A DNA stretch of 64,000 bases, taken from NCBI GenBank assembly GCA_015065785.1, contig SVPR01000008.1:35337-99336 (forward strand). Direction: 5' to 3'. The stretch's first letter is position 1. Each line of letters starts with the position of its first letter. Positions 8,347 to 17,712 of this stretch are shown one piece after another. A program made the position numbers and the translations under genes. The notes below the pieces were generated by a model. It was not told the DNA's origin. It saw only the letters and a list, made by a program, of their open reading frames with translations, and ran no database searches. This DNA is from Oscillospiraceae bacterium. GTDB lineage: Bacteria; Bacillota; Clostridia; Oscillospirales; Acutalibacteraceae.

Positions 8347-9225
8347 ATGAAAAGATTTTTAAAAAATACTTCTCTTTTGCTTGTAATTTCAATGCTTTTT
8401 GCGTTTGCTTCTTGTAAGCCGGAAGAAACCGAAGAGCCTACAACAACAGAAGTAACTGAAACCGAAAGCACAGCTTCTACAACAGAAGAAGCAACAAGTG
8501 AAGCTGAGAAGGATACAATCATAGTAAGTCTCGGAATTGAATTTGACTTTATTCCTTATAAATATAAAGAAAACGAAAAATTAAGCGGTATAAATATTGA
8601 TTTGATGAATGCTGTAGCAGATAAATTAGGAATGAGGGTTGAATTTAAAGAAATTGCTCCCTATAGCAGTCACTATGACCCCCAAAATTTTGATGTATAT
8701 ATAAATCAAACTAATAGTGATACTCTTGAAGTAGAAAATGCTTTGTTTTCAAAAATTTATATGACAGACACTCAATCTGTAATTGTAAAAGCGACTACTG
8801 ACTATGCAGTGTATGACGATTTCTATTCTGAATTCGATGCTGAGGGTTACCCTGTGGGCGTAAAAGCCGGCATTAAAATCGGTGTGAAAAAGAGTACAAC
8901 AGGTGATATTTTTGCTTCTGCACCACTTAAAGAATGGGGCTTCGGTCAGGAGAATGTAAAAGAATTTACTACAAATGAAAAAATGATAAATGCCCTTAAA
9001 AATGAAGAGGTTACCGCAGTTATAATTGATGATGCAGTAGCAAGAAAAATAATTGACAGTGTAAGCGGTCTTAAAATTTTAGAGTCTTCATTTTACAGTG
9101 CAGATTACCAGGTGGCAGTTGTAAGTGATGATAGTGAAAAGCAAACTAAAATTTTAAATGCAATAAACGAACTCATTAGCGACGGTACTGCAAAGAAAAT
9201 CGTCGATAAATATATGGAATATTGA
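8347..9225 (+). CDS. Orphan family-3 solute-binding lipoprotein
   Basis: This 292-residue lipoprotein has its lipobox at FASC (Cys23), then a Thr/Glu/Ser-rich spacer of about 35 residues, then a family-3 solute-binding fold with lobe 1 at SGINIDLMNAVADKLGMRVEF and lobe 2 at GIKIGVKKSTTGDIFASAP. The chain ends SDGTAKKIVDKYMEY. It clearly resembles the transporter-linked protein at 5597 but has no permease or ATPase beside it. The GH3 gene starts 12 bp after its stop. Either it shares the upstream ABC transporter or it senses a ligand. The ligand is unknown. Confidence 0.85.
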   Translation: MKRFLKNTSLLLVISMLFAFASCKPEETEEPTTTEVTETESTASTTEEATSEAEKDTIIVSLGIEFDFIPYKYKENEKLSGINIDLMNAVADKLGMRVEFKEIAPYSSHYDPQNFDVYINQTNSDTLEVENALFSKIYMTDTQSVIVKATTDYAVYDDFYSEFDAEGYPVGVKAGIKIGVKKSTTGDIFASAPLKEWGFGQENVKEFTTNEKMINALKNEEVTAVIIDDAVARKIIDSVSGLKILESSFYSADYQVAVVSDDSEKQTKILNAINELISDGTAKKIVDKYMEY

Positions 9226-9237
9226 TAGGTGATACCA

Positions 9238-11343
9238 ATGAATTTAGAAAAAGCGCAACAAAAAGCAAAAGAATTAGTTTCTCAGATGACTGCAGAGGAA
9301 AAAATGAGTCAGCTTCTTTTTAATTCACCTGCAATCGAAAGACTTGGCATAAACGAATATAACTGGTGGAACGAGGCTTCCCACGGTATTGCGAGAGCGG
9401 GTGTTGCAACAGTTTTTCCACATGCTATTGGTATGGCGGCTACATTCGATAAAGAATTGGTTAATACCGTTGCCGATGCTATTTCAACCGAAGCAAGAGC
9501 AAAATATAACAAGAGTATAGAGTTCGGTGACAGAGATATTTATAAAGGTCTTACTTATTGGGCACCAAATATAAATATTTTCAGAGACCCTCGCTGGGGC
9601 AGAGGTCAGGAAACATTCGGCGAAGACCCTTACCTTACTTCACAATTAGCGGTTTCTTTCATAAATGGCATTCAGGGTGACGGAGAATTTTACAAAGCAA
9701 CTGCTTGTGCGAAGCACTTTGCAGTTCACTCAGGGCCTGAAAAGACCCGTCACGGTTTTGACGCTATTGCAAGTAAAAAGGATATGTACGAAACATATCT
9801 TCCTGCGTTTGAGTATGCAGTCAAAAAAGCAGGTGTTGCAGGTGTTATGGGTGCCTATAACCGCACAAATGGCGAGCCTTGCTGTGCAAGTAAAACCTTA
9901 ATGCAGGATATTTTAAGAAAAGACTGGCAGTTTAAGGGCTACTATGTTTCTGATTGTGGTGCTATCCGTGATATATGGGAATTCCACAAATTTGCACCAA
10001 CAATGAAGGATGCGGCGGCAGTTTCACTTAAAACCGGTTGTAACTTGAACTGCGGTGAATCCTATAAATACTTAATTGATGCTTACGAAGAAGATTTAAT
10101 TACTGATGAAGATATTACTGAAGCGGCAGAATATCTTTTCACAATCCGTGCTATGCTCGGTGAATTTGAAGAAGTGAGACCATATAGTGATATTGGTTAC
10201 GACAAGCTTGATTCAGACGAAAACAAAGCGCTCAACTTAAAAGCATCTGAAGAAACAATGGTGCTCCTTAAGAATGAAAATAACTTCTTACCGCTTAACA
10301 AAAATGACTTTAAAAAGGTAGCAGTTGTTGGCCCTAACTCAATGTCACATTTAGCACTTGAGGGCAACTACTTTGGTCACGCTTCTGAATATGTAACATT
10401 AGCAGACGGTGTCCGTCGTGTGTTTGATACTTCCAAAATATTCGTGGCAGACGGCTCACACCTTTGCAGTGAGGTTAAAAGCTCCTGGGATGGTTTTGAA
10501 TACCTTTACAGTGAGGGTATGGCGGCTGCATCTGAAGCAGACCTTACAGTTTTATGCGTCGGTCTTGACAGAACAATTGAGGGTGAGGACACAAACCACT
10601 CAAATGAATTCTCAAGCTGTGGTGATAAAAATACACTTTACTTACCTGCTACTCAGATGAAATTAGCAGAAGCAATCTGCGATGTTACTGACAACTTAAT
10701 TGTTGTTATTACCTGCGGTAGCGCTATTGATTTGGGCGAAAAGGTAAGAAAACACGCTAAAGCAATAATTCACGCGTGGTACCCCGGTGCATTAGGCGGT
10801 TTAGCAGTTTCAAAGCTTATTACAGGTGAATATTCACCTTGTGGTAAAACACCGCTTACATTCTATTATGGCGACAAAGAAATTCCATCTATGGAAGACT
10901 ATAGGATGGATAACAGAACATATCGTTACTATAAGGATGAGCCGTTATATCCATTCGGCTTCGGTCTTTCATACACAAGCTTTGCTTACAGCGATTTTAA
11001 AGTGCTTTCAAATGACGATGAATTTATAAAAGTTTCTGTAGATGTAAAAAATACAGGTGACTTTGACGGCAAAGAGAAAGTACAGGTTTATGCACAATTT
11101 ACAGATTCAAGAACTACAACACCTGCTTATCAGCTTTGCGGTATTTCTTCTGTTGACCTTAAAAAAGGCGAGAGCAAAACAATAGAAATTGAACTCGATA
11201 AATACTTCATTAAAGCAGTTTTAGAGGATGGCACAAGAGTAGAGCCCGACGGCAAAATTACTCTTTATGTTGGCGGACACCAGCCGGACGAGTTGAGCGA
11301 TAGGCTTACGGGATACAGCTGTCTTTTCGCTACGCTCAAGTGA
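9238..11343 (+). CDS. Glycoside hydrolase family 3 (beta-glucosidase/beta-xylosidase type)
   Basis: This 701-residue retaining exo-glycosidase has no signal peptide, so it should act on imported oligosaccharides in the cytoplasm. The N-terminal (alpha/beta)8 domain has WAPNINIFRDPRWGRGQETFGEDP, KHFAVHSGP and the nucleophile segment VSDCGAIRDIW with Asp239. A second alpha/beta domain begins at VAVVGPNS, and a fibronectin-III-like domain closes the C-terminus after PLYPFGFGLSYTSF. The architecture resembles XYL3-type xylosidases as much as BglX; the substrate is undetermined. ATG 9238 is chosen because AGGTGA precedes it by six bases; an in-frame GTG at 9229 is part of that ribosome site. Confidence 0.9.
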   Translation: MNLEKAQQKAKELVSQMTAEEKMSQLLFNSPAIERLGINEYNWWNEASHGIARAGVATVFPHAIGMAATFDKELVNTVADAISTEARAKYNKSIEFGDRDIYKGLTYWAPNINIFRDPRWGRGQETFGEDPYLTSQLAVSFINGIQGDGEFYKATACAKHFAVHSGPEKTRHGFDAIASKKDMYETYLPAFEYAVKKAGVAGVMGAYNRTNGEPCCASKTLMQDILRKDWQFKGYYVSDCGAIRDIWEFHKFAPTMKDAAAVSLKTGCNLNCGESYKYLIDAYEEDLITDEDITEAAEYLFTIRAMLGEFEEVRPYSDIGYDKLDSDENKALNLKASEETMVLLKNENNFLPLNKNDFKKVAVVGPNSMSHLALEGNYFGHASEYVTLADGVRRVFDTSKIFVADGSHLCSEVKSSWDGFEYLYSEGMAAASEADLTVLCVGLDRTIEGEDTNHSNEFSSCGDKNTLYLPATQMKLAEAICDVTDNLIVVITCGSAIDLGEKVRKHAKAIIHAWYPGALGGLAVSKLITGEYSPCGKTPLTFYYGDKEIPSMEDYRMDNRTYRYYKDEPLYPFGFGLSYTSFAYSDFKVLSNDDEFIKVSVDVKNTGDFDGKEKVQVYAQFTDSRTTTPAYQLCGISSVDLKKGESKTIEIELDKYFIKAVLEDGTRVEPDGKITLYVGGHQPDELSDRLTGYSCLFATLK

Positions 11344-11632
11344 AGAAGTAAGAGTGAATAGTGAAGAGGTTCGGAACTGCGTTGCTATTATAAGAATGCA
11401 GAATGCTGAGTGCTGAGTGCTGAATTTCGGAAGGCTTCGCCTTGATTATAATTATTAGTCAATAAAAACAACAAGTTCTATCATTTTTAGTTTACGGAAA
11501 ACTTTAAATGATAGAACTTATCTTTTTGTTATTAAATTATAATTGCCAACGCAGTTCTGGAATTTTTAATTTTCAATTTTTAATTTTTAATTCTGTAAAA
11601 AATTCTGCACTCTGCACTCTGCATTCTGCATT
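11344..11632. repeat. Heptad-arm palindromic element, copy 4
   Basis: This lies between the convergent GH3 and WYL genes. The core is at 11473-11519, in the same orientation as copy 2. Heptads start right at the GH3 stop (GAAGTAA, GAGTGAA, TAGTGAA), then GAATGCT/GAGTGCT units, the hairpin word AAGGCTTCGCCTT and the spacer AATAAAAACAAC before the core. On the right are TTGCCAACGCAGTTC, TTTTAAT-type units and CTGCACT/CTGCATT units. Confidence 0.9.
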
Positions 11633-11641
11633 TATAAAGGT

Positions 11642-12646
11642 TTAGCCTTCATAAAGTGCTGCTGTTTCTTGTGCTTTTTTCTTGATTTCGTAAATTAAAT
11701 CGTTAGGTGACTTGACTTTTACTCTTGCCCCGAACTGCAAAATCCAGGAGATAAGCCCTTCGCTTACAGCGGCGTTTGTTCTTAAAACAAATGAATTTTC
11801 ATCATTTTTTTGAATTTTAACCGTTTTACCAAAGCGGTCAAGCATAACATCAAGCAAATCGTTGTTGCAAATAAGCTGAATTGGTTTCGGCTCACCGCTG
11901 AACATATTAAATGATTTATTAGCGTAATCGGCAGAATCAAATTTGTTTGTGTAGTTTGAAACCTCTGAAAAATGTCGTGCTTTTTCATTTGTAACTGAAA
12001 CAGATTTTATTCTGTCAATTCTGACATGCATTAAATTATTATATTTTTCATTGTTACAAATAAGGTAGTAGCTGTCACTTGACCATATAAGTGCATAAGG
12101 GCTGACCTTGTGTGTTTTTTCCTCTGTTGCAGTTTTGAATTCATCTGTAATTTTTCTTTTTTGATAAATTATATTTACCTTGAGATTTTTGTTTATTGCT
12201 TTGTCCAATTCACTTATGGTGTAATAAATTCTTTCGTTTGAGGTTTTAGGTCTTTTTTCTACATAAACCTGCGAATGAAGAATTTTAGATTGATTTTCAG
12301 ATAAAAAGCTTTCAAATTTTTTTACAAGCTCTGCAGTTTTATTCGCCGAAATAAAGTTTGCCGCCTGAACTGCATCTGAAATAAGACGGATTTCAGCTTC
12401 CTGAAATTTTCTTTCTCCTAAAAAGTAGCCTGCGTTACCCTTTTCAGTGGATTTAATTATGTCATAGCCAAATTCTCTTAAAACATCAATATCTTTATAA
12501 ATAGATTTTCTTTCTGCAGGAATACCCATATTCTGTAATTTGTCGCAAAGCTCGTTTGCAGTAAGAGAATGCTCTTCATCAGTTTGTTTTTCAAAGATTT
12601 CTGCAAGTACAAGCAGCTTTAATTTAGAATTTTTTACACCAGCCAT
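11642..12646 (-). CDS. WYL-domain transcriptional regulator (HTH_11)
   Basis: This 334-residue protein has an N-terminal winged helix (LTANELCDKLQNMGIPAERKSIYKDIDVL read in pieces at about residues 25-55), which fits HTH_11. A central WYL domain follows with HKVSPYALIWSSDSYYLIC, where SYYL stands for WYL. WYL domains bind nucleic-acid or small-molecule ligands and often regulate stress or defence genes, though such regulators are also common in housekeeping settings. The start at 12646 follows AGGGTGG; an ATG 18 bases upstream lacks a ribosome site. It is divergent from the gene at 12792, so it may regulate that gene. Confidence 0.85.
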   Translation of the reverse strand: MAGVKNSKLKLLVLAEIFEKQTDEEHSLTANELCDKLQNMGIPAERKSIYKDIDVLREFGYDIIKSTEKGNAGYFLGERKFQEAEIRLISDAVQAANFISANKTAELVKKFESFLSENQSKILHSQVYVEKRPKTSNERIYYTISELDKAINKNLKVNIIYQKRKITDEFKTATEEKTHKVSPYALIWSSDSYYLICNNEKYNNLMHVRIDRIKSVSVTNEKARHFSEVSNYTNKFDSADYANKSFNMFSGEPKPIQLICNNDLLDVMLDRFGKTVKIQKNDENSFVLRTNAAVSEGLISWILQFGARVKVKSPNDLIYEIKKKAQETAALYEG

Positions 12647-12730
12647 ATTTTTACCACCCTGCATTTATTTGTGTTGCTTTCATATTATCAAAAATATAAA
12701 TTTTAGTCAATAAAATATAAATGTTGTACA

Positions 12731-12759
12731 TTGACATTTGTTGTTTTAATTGGTAAAAT
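12731..12759 (+). promoter_or_regulatory. Promoter of the HExxH protein gene
   Basis: TTGACA (12731-12736) and TAAAAT (12754-12759) with a 17-bp spacer lie in the divergent region opposite the WYL regulator; the leader is about 25 nt. Confidence 0.75.
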
Positions 12760-12791
12760 AAAGAAAAAAGAGTAGAAAGGTAGGTTTTACT

Positions 12792-13418
12792 ATGGTGAAC
12801 GGCATTTTAGGTTATTCAACTTATTATAATAACAATGAGTCTTTAATACGCGGTGTTAATATGGTAAACGAAGCAGAGCAGGTAACCCGTAATGCAATTC
12901 CTGTAATGAAGGCTACCGATACTGCTCAGAGTAATGCTTCAAATTATGGTGGTTTCAGTAAGTCAAGCCATTTTGAAGGTAGTGTCAACGGTTTTGCAAA
13001 TCAGACTAAAATGAAAGTTTTAGGTGAAGATGAATTAGCATTACTCAAAAGACCGGATGATGTGAAAACACCACAAGAGGTTATGGAAGACAGTGAGTGT
13101 AAAACCTGTGCTGAGAGAAAATATCAGGACGGTTCAGATGACCCCGGTGTTTCTTTTAAAACTGCTGCTCATATTTCACCAGAGCAATCTGCCTCAAAAG
13201 TCAGAAGCCACGAATATGAGCATGTTGTAAGAGAACAGGCAAAGGCAGACAGAGAAGACCGTGAAGTTGTAAGTCAGAGTGTTAAATTACACACAGATAT
13301 TTGTCCTGAATGTGGCAGAGCGTATGTTTCGGGCGGTGTTACAAGTACAGTAACAAGAGGCAAGAGTGAACCACAGGAACAAGCTGAACCCGAACAATCT
13401 GTTAATAATGCAGAATAA
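12792..13418 (+). CDS. Conserved protein with HExxH motif and zinc-ribbon-like cysteines
   Basis: This 208-residue protein has no signal peptide. The centre and C-terminus look conserved: CKTCAERKYQDGSDDPGVSF, then RSHEYEHVVREQAKA with an HExxH zinc-peptidase signature, then TDICPECGRAYVSGG. The pattern resembles the SprA-related family of putative metalloproteases, an assignment made by eye. Four cysteines in two CxxC pairs could bind a second metal. The N-terminal 60 residues are Asn/Ser-rich and poorly conserved-looking. It is a single-gene unit with its own promoter and terminator, divergent from the WYL regulator. Confidence 0.7.
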   Translation: MVNGILGYSTYYNNNESLIRGVNMVNEAEQVTRNAIPVMKATDTAQSNASNYGGFSKSSHFEGSVNGFANQTKMKVLGEDELALLKRPDDVKTPQEVMEDSECKTCAERKYQDGSDDPGVSFKTAAHISPEQSASKVRSHEYEHVVREQAKADREDREVVSQSVKLHTDICPECGRAYVSGGVTSTVTRGKSEPQEQAEPEQSVNNAE

Positions 13419-13431
13419 AATAATCAATCAT

Positions 13432-13470
13432 AATTGCTAATCGGCTGTGTGTCGGTTAGCAATTTTTTAT
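13432..13470 (+). terminator. Rho-independent terminator
   Basis: AATTGCTAATCG pairs with CGGTTAGCAATT (one G-U) and is followed by TTTTTATTT, 14 bp after the stop of the HExxH protein gene. Confidence 0.85.
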
Positions 13471-13498
13471 TTACAAATTTAATTTATAGGTGTATAAT
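13470..13498 (+). promoter_or_regulatory. Promoter of the mreB-like gene
   Basis: TTTACA (13470-13475) and TATAAT (13493-13498) are 17 bp apart. The -35 lies in the T-tract of the preceding terminator. Confidence 0.7.
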
Positions 13499-13554
13499 TA
13501 CTTCTATATGTCAAAAATTTCTAAAAGACTTGAAATGAAAGCGTGGTGTTACTT

Positions 13555-14577
13555 GTGGTAGGTCTTAAAATAGGTTTAGATATTGGTACAGGCAATGTTA
13601 CTGCGGCTATTGAGGGCAAGGGTGTAGTTTTATGTGAGCCTGCAGTTTTAGCACTCGAAAGAGATACGGGAAAGGTGATAGCTGCCGGAAAAGATGCTCT
13701 TAATATGACAGGCAGATGTCCTGATGCAATTAAGCTTGTTCGTCCACTTCTTTCAGGTGGTATTTCAAATCTTGAAAACAGTAAATTGCTTTTAAGAACT
13801 TTCCTGGAAAGAATTTGTAAAAATAAAATATTCAAGCCTACTGTTGCCGCTACAATGCCTGCAGGTCTTACTAATTTAGAAAAGAGAAATATTTTAGAAT
13901 GTATTTTAAATGCAGGTGCAGGCAGAGCTGTTTTAATTGAAGAACCACTTGCCGCAGCACTTGGCACAGGTGTTATGTTAGATAAGCCTTATGGTACTAT
14001 GATTGTAAATGTCGGTGCAGGTACTACAAGTGTAGCAGTTGTTACTATGGGTAGCGTTGCTGTTGCTAAAAGTGCCAAAATCGGCGGTAGTGATATGGAT
14101 AAAAAAATAAAAACCTACTTAAAAACCAATCGTGGTGTTGCAGTTGGTAAGCTGACCGCCGAGGAACTGAAAATTATTTTAGGCGGTGCAGAAATCCGTG
14201 ACGAGAGTATTGTTGCTATTTCAAAGGGTAAAGATATGAGTGACGGAATGCCGATGTTCTTTGAGGTTACTGCTGAAGAAATTCACTTTGCAATAAAGGA
14301 ATGTATTGAAGAGGTTTGTAAAGCAATAACAGAGGTTTTAGAGGTTACACCACCGGAATTAGTAAATGATATAACTGATGATGGTATTTTCCTTTGCGGT
14401 GGCGTCGCAGGAATGTACGGACTAGATAAGTTTATTGCAAAGCAAACAGGCATAAAGGTAAAAATACCTGGTAGAGAAACAGAAATTGCCGCTTTAGGTT
14501 GCCTGAGAACATTGTGTGAAGAAAATTATCTTTCACAGAATGGCTATCATTTTGTTACATTAGAAATTTTAGAGTGA
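13555..14577 (+). CDS. MreB/Mbl-like bacterial actin
   Basis: This 340-residue actin-fold ATPase has phosphate-1 loop KIGLDIGTGNVT, the connecting segment VAATMPAGLTNLEKRNI, phosphate-2 loop MIVNVGAGTTSVAVV and adenosine motif IFLCGGVAGMYGLDKFIA. MreB filaments guide lateral wall synthesis in rod cells. MreC and MreD are not neighbours, so this is probably a stand-alone paralogue. GTG 13555 gives an N-terminus like that of MreB (MVGLKIGLDIGT) with GGTG six bases upstream; an in-frame GTG at 13543 is an alternative. The polA operon follows 52 bp later. Confidence 0.87.
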   Translation: MVGLKIGLDIGTGNVTAAIEGKGVVLCEPAVLALERDTGKVIAAGKDALNMTGRCPDAIKLVRPLLSGGISNLENSKLLLRTFLERICKNKIFKPTVAATMPAGLTNLEKRNILECILNAGAGRAVLIEEPLAAALGTGVMLDKPYGTMIVNVGAGTTSVAVVTMGSVAVAKSAKIGGSDMDKKIKTYLKTNRGVAVGKLTAEELKIILGGAEIRDESIVAISKGKDMSDGMPMFFEVTAEEIHFAIKECIEEVCKAITEVLEVTPPELVNDITDDGIFLCGGVAGMYGLDKFIAKQTGIKVKIPGRETEIAALGCLRTLCEENYLSQNGYHFVTLEILE

Positions 14578-14629
14578 GTGTGTTTGAACCAGATACGGTT
14601 TAATACAGTCGCTTTTAGGAGTATAAACT

Positions 14630-17248
14630 ATGAAATTACTTGTTATTGACGGTAACTCAATATTAAACAGAGCTTATTATGGTGTCAGATTACTTTCTAC
14701 AAAGGATGGTAGATTTACTAACGGTATTTACGGCTTTTTGAATATCTTTCTTTCATTACTTGGGAATTATGAGCCTGACGCGGTTGCTGTTGCTTTTGAC
14801 TTGAAAGCACCAACTTTCCGTCATAAAATGTATTCTGATTATAAAGCAGGAAGAAAGCCTGCACCAAGAGAATTAGTTGAGCAGTTTGCACCGTTAAAGG
14901 AATTGCTCACTGCATTAGGTTATACAGTAGTTGAAAAAGAGGGCTACGAAGCAGACGATATTTTAGGTACTCTTTCTGCTTCCTGTAAAGAGGATGATTT
15001 TTGTTATATTGCAACAGGTGACAGAGATTCTTTACAATTAGTAAAGGAAAATGTAAATGTTGTTTTAGCATCAACTAAAGCAGGTCAACCTGTTTCAACG
15101 GTTTATGATATTGACAAAATAAAAGAAGAATATCTTGTAACACCAAAGCAGATGATTGATATAAAAGCAATTCAGGGCGATTCGTCTGATAATATTCCAG
15201 GTGTTGCAGGTATTGGTCCTAAAGGTGCAATAGACTTAATCAGCAAATTTGAGTCTGTTGAAAACATCTATGAAAATTTAGAGAATTTAGATATTAAAGC
15301 AGGTACAAAGGTTAAGCTTGAAGCATCTAAAGAAAGTGCTTTTTTGAGTAAGACCTTAGGCACAATTTGTTTAGAAGCGCCAATAAGCACAAATTTAGAG
15401 GATTATAAAATTAAATCACCTGACAGAGAAAAGGCGAAAAGGCTTTTCGCTTCGTTAGAAATGTTCAAGCATATTAAACGGTTTAATTTAGATGAAGATG
15501 ATGCGATTGCTACGGCGACACCCTCAAAAGAAATTAATGTGTTTGTTGTAGCTGATTATTCTTCTTTTTTGAATGAGCTTGAAAAAACAGGGAAAGCATA
15601 TTTTATTACAAAGTACAATGACGGTGGAATTGAATATATCTTTTTTATGACGGACAAGGGCGTTGCCATAGTAGAGAATGCTGACTTTATGTTTATGAGC
15701 TTTGCGAAAGAGTTTTTGTGCAACCCAAAAATTCAGAAATATACTGATAACGCAAAGCATCTTTTTGCATTTTGTGAAATCAACGGCTTCAGTGCAGAAA
15801 ATATAAAGCTTGACACATCTTTAGCGGGCTATCTTCTTAATCCTAATTCTTCAGATTATAGTGTGGCTACATTAAGCGAGGCTTATGGTCTTGAAAAGGT
15901 TAAGGTCAAAGCAGATAGCGAAGAAGTACTCTCTGTTTACGAAGAAGAAAAGGTTAATATTAAAAGTGCGGCAGTAATGGAATCGCTTTCATTAAAGCTG
16001 ATGAGTGCAATTACTGAAAATAATCAGGAAAAATTACTTTATGAAATAGAAATTCCTCTTGCAAGAGTGTTGGCTTCAATGGAAAGAGAGGGCTTTTCTG
16101 TTGATAAAGAGGGCATTGTTGCTTACGGCGAAAAGCTTGCAAATATAATTGAAGTAAAATTAGGTAATATTTATGCATTAGCAGGTTGTGAGTTTAATGT
16201 TAATTCACCAAAGCAATTAGGTGAGGTGCTTTTCTCAGAGGATAAATTAAATTTACCACACCAGAAGAAAACAAAAAGCGGTTATTCAACTAATGCAGAG
16301 GTGCTTGAGTTTTTAAAGGATAAGCACCCGATTATTCCCGAAATTCTTGAATACAGAACACTTTCAAAGCTGAAATCAACTTATTGTGACGGTCTTTTAA
16401 AGGTTATTGATAATGATGGCAGAATACACTCAACCTTAAATCAGACAGAAACCAGAACGGGCAGAATTTCATCAACAGAGCCAAATCTTCAGAATATACC
16501 TGTAAGAACAGAGTTAGGCAGAGAGTTGAGAAGATTTTTCAATGCAAAAGACGGATTTGTTTTAGTTGATGCCGACTATTCTCAGATTGAGCTTCGTGTT
16601 CTTGCAGCAATGGCAGAAGATGAGATGATGAAAAAAGCATTCATAGAAAATCTCGATATTCATACTGCGACTGCTTCACAGGTGTTCTCTGTTCCGATGG
16701 ATAAGGTGACGAGTGACGACAGAAGAAAAGCCAAGGCTGTTAACTTCGGTATTGTTTATGGCATTGGTGCATTCAGTCTTTCTAATGATATCGGCACCTC
16801 CGTACAGGAAGCAGACAGATATATCAAAGGCTACCTTGCAAATTATTCGGGTGTTGCGGCATTTATGGAAAAATGCAAAGCAGATGCAAAAAGCAAAGGA
16901 TACGCTGAAACTGTATTCGGCAGAAGAAGATATTTACCTGAATTAACCTCTTCAAACGCTAATCTTCGTAACTTTGGCGAAAGAGTATCAATGAATATGC
17001 CAATTCAGGGTACAGCGGCAGATATTATTAAAATAGCTATGATTAAGGTGTGGGAGCGTCTAAAAAAAGAGGTTCCGGAGGCACATTTAATTATGCAGGT
17101 GCACGACGAATTGATTATTGAAGCACCTGAAAGCAAGCAAAAAGAGGTTTCACTTCTTTTAAAGCAAGAAATGGAAAATGCAGTAACAATGAGCGTTCCG
17201 TTTTTAGCGGATGTTAATTGTGGTAAAACATGGTATGATGCAAAATGA
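14630..17248 (+). CDS. polA: DNA polymerase I
   Basis: This 872-residue enzyme fills gaps in repair and removes RNA primers. The 5'-nuclease domain (residues 1 to about 290) contains VIDGNSILNRAYYG, YEADDILGTL and QGDSSDNIPGVAGIGPK. The middle region (about 300-480) has the 3'-5' exonuclease fold but lacks the acidic DxE motif, as in many Firmicutes, so it should not proofread. The polymerase domain has motif A DADYSQIELRVLA, motif B RRKAKAVNFGIVYG and motif C MQVHDELIIE. Its start follows GGAG, and its stop overlaps rimI by four bases. Confidence 0.97.
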   Translation: MKLLVIDGNSILNRAYYGVRLLSTKDGRFTNGIYGFLNIFLSLLGNYEPDAVAVAFDLKAPTFRHKMYSDYKAGRKPAPRELVEQFAPLKELLTALGYTVVEKEGYEADDILGTLSASCKEDDFCYIATGDRDSLQLVKENVNVVLASTKAGQPVSTVYDIDKIKEEYLVTPKQMIDIKAIQGDSSDNIPGVAGIGPKGAIDLISKFESVENIYENLENLDIKAGTKVKLEASKESAFLSKTLGTICLEAPISTNLEDYKIKSPDREKAKRLFASLEMFKHIKRFNLDEDDAIATATPSKEINVFVVADYSSFLNELEKTGKAYFITKYNDGGIEYIFFMTDKGVAIVENADFMFMSFAKEFLCNPKIQKYTDNAKHLFAFCEINGFSAENIKLDTSLAGYLLNPNSSDYSVATLSEAYGLEKVKVKADSEEVLSVYEEEKVNIKSAAVMESLSLKLMSAITENNQEKLLYEIEIPLARVLASMEREGFSVDKEGIVAYGEKLANIIEVKLGNIYALAGCEFNVNSPKQLGEVLFSEDKLNLPHQKKTKSGYSTNAEVLEFLKDKHPIIPEILEYRTLSKLKSTYCDGLLKVIDNDGRIHSTLNQTETRTGRISSTEPNLQNIPVRTELGRELRRFFNAKDGFVLVDADYSQIELRVLAAMAEDEMMKKAFIENLDIHTATASQVFSVPMDKVTSDDRRKAKAVNFGIVYGIGAFSLSNDIGTSVQEADRYIKGYLANYSGVAAFMEKCKADAKSKGYAETVFGRRRYLPELTSSNANLRNFGERVSMNMPIQGTAADIIKIAMIKVWERLKKEVPEAHLIMQVHDELIIEAPESKQKEVSLLLKQEMENAVTMSVPFLADVNCGKTWYDAK

Positions 17249-17712
17249 TTGATGATATTAAAATTATCCCGATGGATGAAAGTCATATAAAAGATTTAGC
17301 ATTACTCGAAAAACAATGCTTTTCAGTTCCGTGGAGTGAAAGTGCGTTAATGGCGGAATTAGAAAAGGAAAATTCAAGGTTTTTCGTTGCTATAACTAAA
17401 AATGAGGTTTCGGGCTACATTGGTGCAAACAATGTTTTAGGCGAGGTCTATATAAATAATATTGCGGTGTTTTATAACTATCGTGGGTTTGGTATTGGTG
17501 AAGCACTTTTAAGACATTTAACAGATGTTTCAAAAGAAGAAAACTGCGATTTAGTTACATTAGAAGTAAGAGTAAGCAACACCCCTGCAAGAAAGCTTTA
17601 TGAAAAGTCAGGCTTTAAGGAGGTTGGTGTCCGCAAGAATTTTTATGACCAGCCAAATGAAGATGGAATTATTTATACAAAGTATTTAAAAGACATTCAA
17701 GGAGAAGCTTAA
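17245..17712 (+). CDS. rimI: Ribosomal-protein-alanine N-acetyltransferase RimI
   Basis: This 155-residue GNAT enzyme acetylates N-terminal amines, classically of ribosomal protein S18. The acetyl-CoA loop is in VFYNYRGFGIGEALLRHL, and the C-terminal VRVSNTPARKLYEKSGFKEVGVRKNFY segment is typical of RimI. The ATGA overlap with polA and the position directly before tsaD match the common clostridial rimI-tsaD pairing. Confidence 0.92.
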   Translation: MIDDIKIIPMDESHIKDLALLEKQCFSVPWSESALMAELEKENSRFFVAITKNEVSGYIGANNVLGEVYINNIAVFYNYRGFGIGEALLRHLTDVSKEENCDLVTLEVRVSNTPARKLYEKSGFKEVGVRKNFYDQPNEDGIIYTKYLKDIQGEA

